Origin: Candidatus Heimdallarchaeota archaeon
GTDB lineage: Archaea; Asgardarchaeota; Heimdallarchaeia; Heimdallarchaeales; Heimdallarchaeaceae
Direction of reading: 5' to 3'
Length of the DNA: 64,000 bases
Assembly: GCA_019057815.1 (NCBI GenBank)
Contig: JAHLWR010000002.1
Span: 1 to 64,000, forward strand
A program made the translations under genes and the position numbers. Shown piece after piece: positions 54,135 to 64,000 of the stretch (position 1 is the first letter of the stretch; each line of letters begins with the position of its first letter). The notes below the pieces were generated by a model. The model was given only the letters and a program-made list of their open reading frames with translations. It ran no database searches and had not been told where the DNA came from.

Positions 54135-55355
54135 ATGAGTTCAGATACATCATTAAAAGATAAAATACTCGCTCGAGCTGGAAAAGGTATCCTTGGTTCT
54201 TCTCGACTTCGTATGAAAGAGATGGAAGAAGATGTTGTTTTAGAGATTGTTAACCTTCGTAAATTCTTTGAAATCCCCATTCCTTTTGAGACCACTTGGT
54301 TTTTAATAGCTTTCATTGCATCCTTAGTTGTTTTTGCATTCCAAACTATGGTAGGTCTCATTTTGATGGGTGCAGTTATTGTAGCTTACTTTGGACTACC
54401 GTACATACCACCTTTCAATAAACGTCCGAAAATAGCATACTTAAAGGCTGTAGATGGTATTGCCATAAAAATCAAAAGAGGTAAAATTATTGGTCTTGTT
54501 GGAGAATCTGGTTGTGGGAAAAGCACCGCAGCTAAAACAATTATCCGTTTACTGGAGCCTACATCAGGAGCTGTTTATTTCCAAGGTATCGATATAAATA
54601 GGCTCACGAGCGAAGAAATGAAAGAAGTTAGAAGGCACATGCAAATAGTCTTTCAAGATCCTTATGCATCTCTAAATCCACGAGCTACGGCTCATGACAT
54701 AATCGCAGAACCATTTGATATTCATGGTATTGCGTCAGGTGATGAAGCTAGTTTCCGTGTTCTTAAATTAATAAAAGATGTTGGTTTAGCTCCTCATCAT
54801 GCTTATAGATATCCGCACGAATTTTCAGGAGGACAAAGACAAAGGTTGGGTATCGCAAGAGCTCTTGCTCTCGAACCAGATTTCATTGTAATGGATGAAC
54901 CTGTAAGTAACCTAGACGTTTCTGTTAGGGCTGCAATAATCCAGTTAATTCTTGACTTACAAAAGAAGATGGGGTTGACTTATCTATTTATTGCTCACGA
55001 TTTATCACTTGTTAAAATCCTATGTGACGAGGTTTATGTAATGTATCTTGGTAAGATTATGGAGGCAGGTACAAGTGATGACGTCTTCGAAGATATGAAA
55101 CACCCATACACTAAAGCACTTATATCAGCTGTCCCTGTTGCAGATCCAACAAAAAGATCAAAGAAAATCTTCTTACAAGGAGAAATACCAACACCTATAA
55201 ATCCTCCACCAGGATGCAAATTCCAAACAAGATGTCCACTTGTTTCTGACATCTGCAGAGTAGACGAATCACCTGAAAAATGGTATAGTAAAACTCATGT
55301 ATGTTTTTGCCACAATGTTGAAGGTGGAGAAGACAGTTCAGAAGCATTCTATTAG
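54135..55355 (+). CDS. dppF: DppF-like ATPase with inserted membrane hairpin
   Basis: A 406-aa ATPase: Walker A GESGCGKSTAAKTI, MQIVFQDPYASLNP, FSGGQRQRLGIARAL, FIVMDEPVSNLDV, IAHD and the C-terminal cysteine motif GCKFQTRCPLVSDIC. Unusual: after the first strand (VLEIVNLRKFFEIP) come two hydrophobic segments (~55-95; WFLIAFIASLVVFAF and GLILMGAVIVAYFGLP) before the domain resumes at AYLKAVDGIAI. That is ~65 extra residues making a membrane hairpin in a normally soluble subunit. ATG 54135 is chosen with AGGTGA upstream; GTG at 54126 is the alternative. Confidence 0.93.
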   Translation: MSSDTSLKDKILARAGKGILGSSRLRMKEMEEDVVLEIVNLRKFFEIPIPFETTWFLIAFIASLVVFAFQTMVGLILMGAVIVAYFGLPYIPPFNKRPKIAYLKAVDGIAIKIKRGKIIGLVGESGCGKSTAAKTIIRLLEPTSGAVYFQGIDINRLTSEEMKEVRRHMQIVFQDPYASLNPRATAHDIIAEPFDIHGIASGDEASFRVLKLIKDVGLAPHHAYRYPHEFSGGQRQRLGIARALALEPDFIVMDEPVSNLDVSVRAAIIQLILDLQKKMGLTYLFIAHDLSLVKILCDEVYVMYLGKIMEAGTSDDVFEDMKHPYTKALISAVPVADPTKRSKKIFLQGEIPTPINPPPGCKFQTRCPLVSDICRVDESPEKWYSKTHVCFCHNVEGGEDSSEAFY

Positions 55356-55359
55356 AAAT

Positions 55360-55400
55360 AGTAGTCCCGCCTTAAAAGTGCGGTACTAAAAATTTTTTTC
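55360..55400 (+). terminator. Hairpin with T-run after the transporter operon
   Basis: AGTA(GTC)CCGC pairs with GCGGTACT around a 9-nt loop, with a 3-nt bulge, followed by AAAAATTTTTTTC. It stands 5 bp after the dppF stop and looks like an intrinsic terminator. Confidence 0.6.
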
Positions 55401-55494
55401 TTTTTCATATTTTGTTGCAGAACTGTGACAAGATTTATTTAGTTATTTCATAATATTTAACTGTTTCAATATATCAATTTGAGGAGAAGAAAGT

Positions 55495-56247
55495 ATGAGT
55501 AAAGTTAATCTTGAATCGGCCCAAAATGGCACAGAACGTTTACAAAACGAACTTAAGGAATTGCTTCAATTTACTACCAGTCAGAATGAGGAACTTTTAA
55601 AGCACTTAACAGATCTTAAGTATAATTTAACTGAAAAATCTAGAAAAACAGAGCAATTATCAGAAAGCATAGCTACTGAAGAGACTAAAAAAAGGGTCCG
55701 TGCAACTGAACTGGAAGAGTTGAATACTGAACTCCAAAAATTAAATCACCATAAAGATGTTCTACTTTCTGAGATATCCAGCCAACAGAAAGATATTGAA
55801 CAGCTTTCATTTATTATTCTTGAAAAAGAAAAATCTAAAACGGAAGTAAGTATTTCAGTAGATTCCTTGACTCAACGCATTGCTGAGCAGAATAGGAAAA
55901 TGGAGGAACATGAAGTTCTCATCGACGCAATTAATGAGGAGTATAAAGAAGATTCCCTCAAAAAAGACACTATTTATGCACAAATAACTAGTCAATACAA
56001 TAGCATGATGTCTAAATCTAAAGCATTAAAATTTCTAGTTAAGAAAGATATCGTTATCCTTCCTGAAATTAAAGTAATACGCAGCTTAAAAGTTCCAGGT
56101 ATGGATTCTGAACAAAACATTCGTAAAACTTCCGGTGTTTCTGACCAAATTATTAGAAACATTCTACTAGACTTAGATAAAAGAGAGATTATCTCTTTTG
56201 ATCCTTTATCAGGAAAAGTTCAAATTTTAGACGAAATTGACATTTAG
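55495..56247 (+). CDS. Coiled-coil protein with C-terminal winged helix
   Basis: A 250-aa protein. Residues ~10-170 are almost pure coiled coil (RLQNELKELLQFTTSQNEEL...). The end (VSDQIIRNILLDLDKREIISFDPLSG) has the helix-turn-helix/wing rhythm of a small winged-helix domain. GAGGAG upstream is a strong ribosome site. It overlaps the ribosome site of the next gene, which has the same layout, so the two are probably partners or sister subunits. Function unknown. Confidence 0.65.
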   Translation: MSKVNLESAQNGTERLQNELKELLQFTTSQNEELLKHLTDLKYNLTEKSRKTEQLSESIATEETKKRVRATELEELNTELQKLNHHKDVLLSEISSQQKDIEQLSFIILEKEKSKTEVSISVDSLTQRIAEQNRKMEEHEVLIDAINEEYKEDSLKKDTIYAQITSQYNSMMSKSKALKFLVKKDIVILPEIKVIRSLKVPGMDSEQNIRKTSGVSDQIIRNILLDLDKREIISFDPLSGKVQILDEIDI

Positions 56248-56260
56248 GAGGTATATAGAA

Positions 56261-57013
56261 GTGGCAATCGAAGAAAAAATATTAGAAAATCTTTCAAGTT
56301 TAAGGAAAAACATAGGCGAACTAAATTCCCGTTTTAAAGATAAAATAGAGAGTCTAAATAATATAATTGAAACAGCGTTTGAAGATGCAAGGTTAATCCC
56401 TCAATTCATCGAATCTCTAGAAACGACATTAAAAGGGATAAATCAAGAAATTTCTGTGATCACTGAAAATTTAAGCAATAGTAAAGATACTATTCAAAGT
56501 GTTAAAACAGAAATTGAAATTCAAGAATCCACGAAAAATGATTTAATTGTTAAAGAAGAGCAAAACCGAGAGACTGTCAACTCTTTAGATTCAGAGATAA
56601 CAGAATTCAAACAAAGAAATGAACAGTTACAACTAGAATATGACACTGTAAAACAGCAAGCTCAGCAAAGAAAAGAAGAGTACCACAACCTTCAGATAGA
56701 TGTCAAGGGAGAATTGTCAAAAATCGAAACAAAAATCAAGGAAGCAGAAGAGAAACTAAAAGTAGCCAAAGAAGAGAACAAACTAATAGTCTATTTAATG
56801 GAAGCAGGACTTTTAGATGTACCAGAAGCCGAACTAGTAGCAATGATTGCAGCTCATCCTGAAGGCATGAAAATAGAAGAAATTAAAGGAAAGGTGAAGA
56901 TACCTCCAGTTAGAGTGCAACCAATACTCAATAATCTGCTGGAGAAGATATTAGTCTACAATGAACACCAAGAATCATACACTATTAAAGAAGATATTAA
57001 AGATGAACTTTAA
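56261..57013 (+). CDS. Second coiled-coil/winged-helix protein
   Basis: A 250-aa protein: a coiled coil over ~10-185 and a C-terminal winged helix (AELVAMIAAHPEGMKIEEIKG, VRVQPILNNLLEKILVY). The AGGAGG at 56246-56251 overlaps the previous stop and fixes the start at GTG 56261. Equal length and layout to the upstream gene point to an old duplication or a heterodimer. Confidence 0.65.
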   Translation: MAIEEKILENLSSLRKNIGELNSRFKDKIESLNNIIETAFEDARLIPQFIESLETTLKGINQEISVITENLSNSKDTIQSVKTEIEIQESTKNDLIVKEEQNRETVNSLDSEITEFKQRNEQLQLEYDTVKQQAQQRKEEYHNLQIDVKGELSKIETKIKEAEEKLKVAKEENKLIVYLMEAGLLDVPEAELVAMIAAHPEGMKIEEIKGKVKIPPVRVQPILNNLLEKILVYNEHQESYTIKEDIKDEL

Positions 57014-57156
57014 TTTCAATTTTTCCAAAACTTTTTCTTTTTTACGTAATATCTTGTTTTGTTATTGGGAAATTGGAATGTGAGAAATCATCTATGTAAT
57101 ACTGTAATCTTTTTAAAGTAAGTAAAACTTCAGAAATCAACCTTTGTTTCATATAA

Positions 57157-58518
<1,362 letters not shown>

Positions 58519-58534
58519 GAATAATGGATGATTA

Positions 58535-58551
58535 GACGGAAACTTTCCGTC
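58535..58551. terminator. Hairpin between convergent genes
   Basis: GACGGAAA and TTTCCGTC are exact reverse complements separated by one base, in a 38-bp gap between gdhA and the convergent gene, with T-rich sequence on the gdhA side. Likely a two-way terminator. Confidence 0.55.
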
Positions 58552-58556
58552 AACTT

Positions 58557-61538
58557 TTATTCTTCTTTACTCCTTTTTTTCGGTTTTATTATCATTCCTT
58601 CTCCTTTTTGTGCATCAATTCTAATTATAAATGGGTTTTTGATTCTAATATGACGAACATACTCCAAATCAGTAATAACTTTCTGCTGGTCAATCCATTT
58701 CCAGTCAATAAAATGGCGATTTGATTCATGTTTAATATGTAAATAGCCAATATTGGAATTTACAATGTTTGTAAAGAAATGGCTCCCTTGTGAGAAGTCA
58801 ACATTAAAATCTTTCAAGTTTGCTTCTATCATAGCTCCGACTCCACTGATATGTTGCCATTTCACTGGGATACCTAGAAAACGGTCAGCAGTACCCCAAC
58901 GTCCAAAACCTATTAAAATGTAAGGTCTTTTTTCTTCTAATAATTTTGCGTTAAGTTTACTGATTTCCCCCACCATTTCTAGAGTTTTTGTTCTATTGAA
59001 ATTCTTTGGTTTTACAAAAACTATATCACGTATATCTTTTCTAAGAAGATTACCAGATACATTTGAAGAATAAGCCAAAATTTGATTTATATTTATTGCT
59101 TCAAGATCCACAGAATGTAAAGCCTCTTGTTGTAAAAATGGTCGAATTTGTAAAAAGTAAAATATATCTTTATCTTTAGAGCTCTTTTTGAAATCCGCTG
59201 CAAATTCAATCTCTATTGAACAACCCATTACACTTTCTCCAACTGAAAGTACTTTAGAGACCAATTCAGCCAGCCTAAAGTCTTTATATTTCAGTTGTTG
59301 GTTAAATGTTATAACTGGAGAACCTTCACCGTAAAAACCACTTTGAAGACTTTGAGAAGTAAAATCGTAAGTGTCCGCAATTTTTGTTAGTGTATTGTCC
59401 TGAATTGCATCACTTAAGTTGAGTTCTATTACAAAAGGGTCATCAAGCAGAATGTCAAACTCTTTTTCCACTAGATCAATTGCATAGAATTTTGATTGAC
59501 TATGTTCTAGGAGCAAATCAGGAGTGGAGTAAAAGTTGAGTTTTGGATATCTGGGACAGAATCTAACTGATGACCCTCCTTCTACGATCATTTTACCTAG
59601 ACCTAACGCTACTTGTGAGATTCTGTCTTCGGGTTTCATATAATCTCCAAAGGGATAATAATTGTAAGAGGATGCTGTTCCTGAAAAATCAGGATAAAAT
59701 CTGTTATTATGCTCATTTCCAACAACGTTTTGGATAACTACAGCCATTTTAGATTCTTCTACAGTTTGATTAATTGCTTCAGAATAAGACCGAGCTAGTT
59801 CTAGAAAAGGTGAGGCATATACAAGTTTTATTGCTGTGTATAATCGCTCTAAGCGCGTTTCTATTTCAGTATCATTATTAGGGATCATATATGTATTGAA
59901 GATTCCTGCAAAAGGTTGATAAGCCGAATCTTCTAAAAGGCTTGAAGAGCGAACAGCTAGCGGAATGTTCATATCTTTTAGGAGGAAACGTAAATCATTA
60001 CGAAGACTCTCAGATAACTTGGCTTTTACAAACTTCTTTTTGATATCATCATCTGAAATTCTCGAAAGAGCAAAATCATAAAGGTTATTATCTTCCATGA
60101 ATCTATCAAATTCATCGGTTCCAATTACAATTGTTTTTGGAATATCTATTATTATATTTTTAAATTCATCTCCAATTAAGAACGAATTTAGAAGAAACAT
60201 GAGAAAAGCTAAACCTCTACCTTTACCTCCTAGTGAGCCAGGCCTTAGCCTAAGAAATAGAATCTCTGGATGGTAGTTCTCACGAGAGAAATCATTAACA
60301 ATCCCTCTTGTTTTTTCAACAACTATTTCTTTAACTGTATCAAGTAAAAACTGTCTTAATTCTTCTGCAGAAAATTCTGAAACTTTTCTTGGTTTCAATT
60401 TGTGAGCTGTTTCAAATTCCCCTCTTGCATTAAGCCAATTAGAAAAATGATCATTTGTTCCATGATAAACTAGTGTTTCAGCGGGAACTTCACTGAGTTG
60501 ATTGTAAAAATCTATTACATCCTTGACTTTTACAATGGTTTTACCTTTACTAGTTTGAAAAACAAAATCACCGAAACCCACGCGATTAAGAAGCCATTTT
60601 TGAAATTCCCACATCATTCCATGACTTCGTTTGTGAATAAACCAACAACCAAGTTTTTTAGCTTTATCTCTATATTTTTCTTTACTGGATTGAAGAACTA
60701 TTGGTAGGTTAGTTGTTTCTTTCTTTAGTTTCTCAACGAATGCAAATCCAGCATTTTTATCAAGTATTCCATCTTTTGGGAATTCAATATCAGAAACTAT
60801 ACCAAGAACATTATCTTTGTACTTTTCATAGTACATTATTGCTTCCTCATAAGTCTCAGCTAAGAGAATTTTAGGTCGGATTCTCATCTTAAGTAAATCT
60901 TGAAAATCATTTGTTCCTTCAGTGGTTAATCGGTGGGTTTGACGCATTAACTCACCATAGAGTTCAGGTAGGAGAAGAGAGTAAAAACGGATAGAATCAT
61001 CAATAAAAATAAAAACTCTAACATGTCCATGTTTAGTGTCATAATCAGCATTAAACTTATCTTCTAAATGCTTAATTATAGCCACGAAAATTTTGGAATC
61101 CCCATTCCAGACAAATATTCTATCTATACCTTCTCTTTTTTCATAATCTGGTAAGTATTTAATCTCTACAACACTTGTTAGGAGAAGAATAACGGGAATA
61201 TCATGGATTTCTTTTACGTTTTTTCCAAAAGAGAAAGCATCCATATCTCCAAGTCTCCTCATTGTAATTACTAAGTCGAATTTCTTTTCCTGTATCATTT
61301 CAAGTGCCATAGCTGCAGAAGATACTCGAGTTATACGAGGAAGAGTCCTGAGATTTAAGGTCTTAAATTCTTCATATATTTGATCAGAAAGACGACCATC
61401 TTCCTCAATCAAGAAGGAATCATAAATACTACTAACAAGAAGAACATTACTCATTCTTATAGCCATTAATTCATGAAAAATTTTGTGTTTCGGTTTGTAC
61501 TCAAGATAGAACTTTTCATCATCTTTTGTGGTAGCCAA
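58557..61538 (-). CDS. PPDK_N (PEP synthase-like) protein, receiver-like N-terminus
   Basis: A 993-aa protein. The N-terminal ~330 residues look like two receiver-like alpha/beta domains (FDLVITMRRLGDMDAFSF; VLGIVSDIEFPKDGILD, with PIVLQSSKEK). Residues ~430-790 match the PEP/pyruvate-binding PPDK_N domain (RPGSLGGKGRGLAFL, LAVRSSSLLEDSAYQPFAGIF). No phosphohistidine domain or PEP barrel follows; the C-terminus is IGFGRWGTADRFLGIPVKW. So it cannot be a complete PEP synthase; it resembles large proteins known from Bacteroidetes. The start is TTG, supported by GAGGAGG 6-8 nt upstream. Confidence 0.8.
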   Translation of the reverse strand: MATTKDDEKFYLEYKPKHKIFHELMAIRMSNVLLVSSIYDSFLIEEDGRLSDQIYEEFKTLNLRTLPRITRVSSAAMALEMIQEKKFDLVITMRRLGDMDAFSFGKNVKEIHDIPVILLLTSVVEIKYLPDYEKREGIDRIFVWNGDSKIFVAIIKHLEDKFNADYDTKHGHVRVFIFIDDSIRFYSLLLPELYGELMRQTHRLTTEGTNDFQDLLKMRIRPKILLAETYEEAIMYYEKYKDNVLGIVSDIEFPKDGILDKNAGFAFVEKLKKETTNLPIVLQSSKEKYRDKAKKLGCWFIHKRSHGMMWEFQKWLLNRVGFGDFVFQTSKGKTIVKVKDVIDFYNQLSEVPAETLVYHGTNDHFSNWLNARGEFETAHKLKPRKVSEFSAEELRQFLLDTVKEIVVEKTRGIVNDFSRENYHPEILFLRLRPGSLGGKGRGLAFLMFLLNSFLIGDEFKNIIIDIPKTIVIGTDEFDRFMEDNNLYDFALSRISDDDIKKKFVKAKLSESLRNDLRFLLKDMNIPLAVRSSSLLEDSAYQPFAGIFNTYMIPNNDTEIETRLERLYTAIKLVYASPFLELARSYSEAINQTVEESKMAVVIQNVVGNEHNNRFYPDFSGTASSYNYYPFGDYMKPEDRISQVALGLGKMIVEGGSSVRFCPRYPKLNFYSTPDLLLEHSQSKFYAIDLVEKEFDILLDDPFVIELNLSDAIQDNTLTKIADTYDFTSQSLQSGFYGEGSPVITFNQQLKYKDFRLAELVSKVLSVGESVMGCSIEIEFAADFKKSSKDKDIFYFLQIRPFLQQEALHSVDLEAININQILAYSSNVSGNLLRKDIRDIVFVKPKNFNRTKTLEMVGEISKLNAKLLEEKRPYILIGFGRWGTADRFLGIPVKWQHISGVGAMIEANLKDFNVDFSQGSHFFTNIVNSNIGYLHIKHESNRHFIDWKWIDQQKVITDLEYVRHIRIKNPFIIRIDAQKGEGMIIKPKKRSKEE

Positions 61539-61634
61539 CTTGTTTCCTCCTCAACATATAGAACAATATGTTAGACTAATATAAGTCTTTTATTTCATAA
61601 ATAATAAAAAACAGAAAAAGGAAAATAAGTTCCT

Positions 61635-62978
61635 TCAACCACTTACTTCTCTAGATAGCGCTTTCCCCTCTTTTCCAGTTGTTTTCACAAAAAGCATAAA
61701 TATCAGAGCGATTGCTAGGAATACTATTGAATATAAAAAGAGATACTTAACTCCTATTAAATCCCATAGTGCACCAGCAATAACTGGAGAAAGAATTGCT
61801 GCAGTTGCTACGAAGAAATAATAAAGTCCAGTAAGTGTTCCTAGTTTTTTTGTTCCCGCCATTTCCCAAACAATTACAATGCTATTAACATTGATCATAG
61901 CCCAGAAAATACCTCCTAAGAACAACATCATCCCAACTATAATTATCTCCCAAGTCCATTTAAATGGTAAAAAGGTTATGAATTCTTGTAGTGCTGAATT
62001 TGGGAACAATGAGAGAAGTACGATTGGAATTAAAACAATTGAAAGTCCAATAATACCCATTAGTATTATTTTTCGCCGATTTATTTTCTTTGCCATCAAG
62101 CCTGCTGGAATAGCTGCTAAAATGAAAGTTAAGGAATATATTCCTAGTAACATAGAAGCATCAGCTTCAGCCATATTGAGGTGATAAGCAGCATAAGTAC
62201 TAAACCATGTTTCTAAGGCGTTAAATGCAAAAAACCATGATGAAATCGCCAAGAAAATGAAGAGAAGACTTTTATCTTTACTAGTAAAAAGCTCTTTTAT
62301 CGCTTCAAAAAGCTTAACTTTTTCCTTAACTTCAACATCAACGCGCTTTTTTGTTTCTTTAATAGTGAATATAAGAGCAACTAAACATAGAAGCATTATA
62401 ACAGACACAATCCAGAAGGACAAATTGGGGTTGACTTTGTAAACAGCAGACATAACGAAAAGACCAATTAAAGCTCCTACACCGCCCATGAGATTTATCA
62501 TAGCATTACCTCGACTTCTGAACTCTTTAGGTACTAAATCAGGCATTAAAGCTACTACAGGAGCTCGATAAAGCGCCATAGCAATGTTAAAACCACCGAT
62601 AGCCACAAGTAGTAAAATAAACATTTCTTGAAAAGTAGAAAGTAAGCCGAAGAAAATTGCTGCAATTGGAATGCCAATGATAATAAAAGGCATTCTTCGA
62701 CCCCATTTTGTCCAGATATTGTCACTAACGTTTCCCAACCATGGTTGAAGTGTAATTGCTGCGATATTGTCGAGCACCATTATGACTCCAATTACTGTTT
62801 TTTCTCCTTGGAAATTTAATAAATTATCTAAGTATCTCGGCACATAAATATTGAACATCGCCCATGTTATAGCTGTTGTAAAGAAACCCAAGCCTAAAAC
62901 AGCAGTAAAAACATAAGAGAAACTCTTCCCTTCTTGGGCATCTTTATAATTATTTTTCATTTTACTAAAGAATTGCAT
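61635..62978 (-). CDS. MFS transporter, SLC45-like
   Basis: A 447-aa protein with 12 membrane helices. Motif DNIAAITLQPWLGNVSD and WTKWGRRMPFIIIGIP are those of the GPH/SLC45 branch (disaccharide:proton symport); the long loop (KETKKRVDVEVKEK) splits the halves. ATG at 62978 or 62960. The substrate is not determinable; no glycosidase is adjacent. Confidence 0.88.
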   Translation of the reverse strand: MQFFSKMKNNYKDAQEGKSFSYVFTAVLGLGFFTTAITWAMFNIYVPRYLDNLLNFQGEKTVIGVIMVLDNIAAITLQPWLGNVSDNIWTKWGRRMPFIIIGIPIAAIFFGLLSTFQEMFILLLVAIGGFNIAMALYRAPVVALMPDLVPKEFRSRGNAMINLMGGVGALIGLFVMSAVYKVNPNLSFWIVSVIMLLCLVALIFTIKETKKRVDVEVKEKVKLFEAIKELFTSKDKSLLFIFLAISSWFFAFNALETWFSTYAAYHLNMAEADASMLLGIYSLTFILAAIPAGLMAKKINRRKIILMGIIGLSIVLIPIVLLSLFPNSALQEFITFLPFKWTWEIIIVGMMLFLGGIFWAMINVNSIVIVWEMAGTKKLGTLTGLYYFFVATAAILSPVIAGALWDLIGVKYLFLYSIVFLAIALIFMLFVKTTGKEGKALSREVSG

Positions 62979-63086
62979 GCATATAAGGAATAGAAGAATT
63001 ATATATATTTTATTAATTTTTTTGATAGAAAAACGTTAAAATATTGGAAAAATGGATGAGAAGACATTTTTTTTGGGTACTGAGTT

Positions 63087-63119
63087 ATTGTTTCACTCAA
63101 CCTTTATAAATGAAACAAT
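63087..63119. promoter_or_regulatory. Inverted repeat around a TATA box
   Basis: ATTGTTTCA (63087-63095) and its exact reverse complement TGAAACAAT (63111-63119) flank TTTATAAA (63103-63110). A third copy of the core, TTGTTTCA, is at 63152-63159. This is a good operator for a repressor acting on the epimerase gene and perhaps on the divergent MFS gene. Confidence 0.6.
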
Positions 63120-63197
63120 TCGTTGCAGTCAGTTCTTTTTAAAAAGACGCTTTGTTTCACCTAATTGAATATATCTACCCAAGTACTAAAACAAATT

Positions 63198-64000
63198 ATG
63201 AAGGTTCTATTATCTGGGGCATTTGGGAATGTTGGAGAAAGTACTCTTAAAGAGTTACTGAAGAAAGGTTATGATGTTAGATGTTTTGATTTAAAAAATC
63301 CTAGAAACGCAAGAATAAGGAATAAATTATCAAAACATGGAAAATTTGAAGTCATTTGGGGGGACATAAGAGAAAAAGAAACTGTTAACAATTTGGTTCA
63401 GGGTGTCGACTGCATAATTCACCTTGCAGCTATAATCCCACCTTTAGCGTATGAACGACCGAAACTAGCCTATGAAGTGAATGTTCAAGGAACAAAAAAT
63501 CTAATTAATGCTGCTGAAAAGATGGAAAATCCGCCTAAATTCATTTATTCCTCATCCATTGCAGTCCACGGCAATACAATGAATAAAAAACCACCCACGA
63601 AGATAGATGATGCACTTAAGCCATTAGATTATGATAACTATGCAAAGCACAAAATCGAGATAGAACAAACTCTATGGGCGAGTAGACTCCCTTGGATTAT
63701 TTTACGATTTGCTGCAATTACTCCCTTTGACATGAAGTGGGATGTTCCTGACATTATGTTTGAAATTCCTTTAAAGCAGAGGATAGAAATAGCTGATACT
63801 CGTGATGTAGGATTAGCTTGTTCTAATGCAGTAGAAGCCGATGTAGTTGGAAAAACGCTTTTTATTGGTGGAGGTAAAGGTAACCAATTATTGCAACGCG
63901 AGTATGTCTCCAAGATGTTAGATGTTATGGGAATTGGAATGCTACCTGAAGAAGCATTCAAACCCGTGAATGACTTTGATGACTTTTACCACTGTGATTG
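63198..64000 (+). CDS. NAD-dependent epimerase/dehydratase (3' cut by window)
   Basis: An extended SDR: the N-terminal LLSGAFGNVGESTLKEL is the GxxGxxG dinucleotide motif, GVDCIIHLAAI follows, SSSIAVHG holds the catalytic Ser, and DNYAKHKIEIE gives YxxxK. At least 267 residues are present without a stop at the window end; the family is ~300-330 aa. The ATG at 63198 fits a 65-nt leader from the TATA box. Substrate unknown; nucleotide sugar or related. Confidence 0.9.
   Translation, partial: MKVLLSGAFGNVGESTLKELLKKGYDVRCFDLKNPRNARIRNKLSKHGKFEVIWGDIREKETVNNLVQGVDCIIHLAAIIPPLAYERPKLAYEVNVQGTKNLINAAEKMENPPKFIYSSSIAVHGNTMNKKPPTKIDDALKPLDYDNYAKHKIEIEQTLWASRLPWIILRFAAITPFDMKWDVPDIMFEIPLKQRIEIADTRDVGLACSNAVEADVVGKTLFIGGGKGNQLLQREYVSKMLDVMGIGMLPEEAFKPVNDFDDFYHCD

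Overview
Archaeal, AT-rich chromosomal DNA. Several genes are archaeal or eukaryote-like: a group II chaperonin subunit, RadA, ribosomal protein S25e, type 2 isopentenyl-diphosphate isomerase, an RqcH/NEMF protein and an archaeal-type CDP-alcohol phosphatidyltransferase. Added to these are two Ras-superfamily GTPases (one Arf-like with a C-terminal extension, one Rab-like), an AN1 zinc finger fused to a site-2 protease, a V4R-domain protein, a possible EMC6-like membrane protein and a secernin-type peptidase. This mix points to an Asgard archaeon, perhaps of the Heimdallarchaeia; the class is a guess. I see no rRNA, tRNA or CRISPR array. Many genes have a TATA box shortly upstream and no Shine-Dalgarno site, while others, mostly inside operons, have a clear one.

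Positions 1-10400 form an accessory island. After a cut TPR gene and a decayed zinc-ribbon gene comes a Qat-like defence locus: a TatD nuclease (QatD-like), a small protein with a QatB-like MGT start, an unknown helical protein and a QueC-like enzyme (QatC-like). No QatA ATPase is visible. Then come an AlbA_2/Schlafen-domain protein, a NYN-domain putative RNase, a small gene with a dead duplicate, a YaaC-like protein followed by a HEPN-like protein, a truncated PIN-like remnant and a two-gene membrane/coiled-coil unit. A frameshifted copy of one gene of that last unit lies at 1024-1330 in the same orientation, so direct repeats of about 155 bp bracket the island.

Positions 10844-25900 hold a secernin-like peptidase, a C/D-box sRNA whose guides match the SSU 530 loop, TPR and unknown proteins, hisS, a broken TnpB gene with its hairpin end, a three-gene 2-hydroxyacyl-CoA dehydratase/activase set, the Arf-like GTPase and the thermosome subunit. 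A 26-bp direct repeat flanks the dehydratase set.

Positions 26200-49400 are mostly housekeeping: radA, S25e, a UroD-family protein, an MfnF-like protein overlapping a V4R protein, formate-THF ligase, the AN1-protease, a second C/D-box sRNA (guides matching LSU helix 69-71), IDI-2, a second TnpB remnant, a zinc ribbon, a ThiI-like protein without its PP-loop, a Mut7-C/AMMECR1 pair, a CBS protein, RqcH, small membrane proteins, a phospholipid synthase and a run of coiled-coil genes ending in a Rab-like GTPase.

Positions 49400-64000 carry transport and metabolism: a lone LolD-type ATPase, a dipeptide-type ABC transporter (two permeases, two ATPases, one ATPase with an inserted membrane hairpin), a coiled-coil/winged-helix gene pair, glutamate dehydrogenase, a large PPDK_N protein without a phosphohistidine domain, an SLC45-like MFS transporter and an epimerase cut by the window end.
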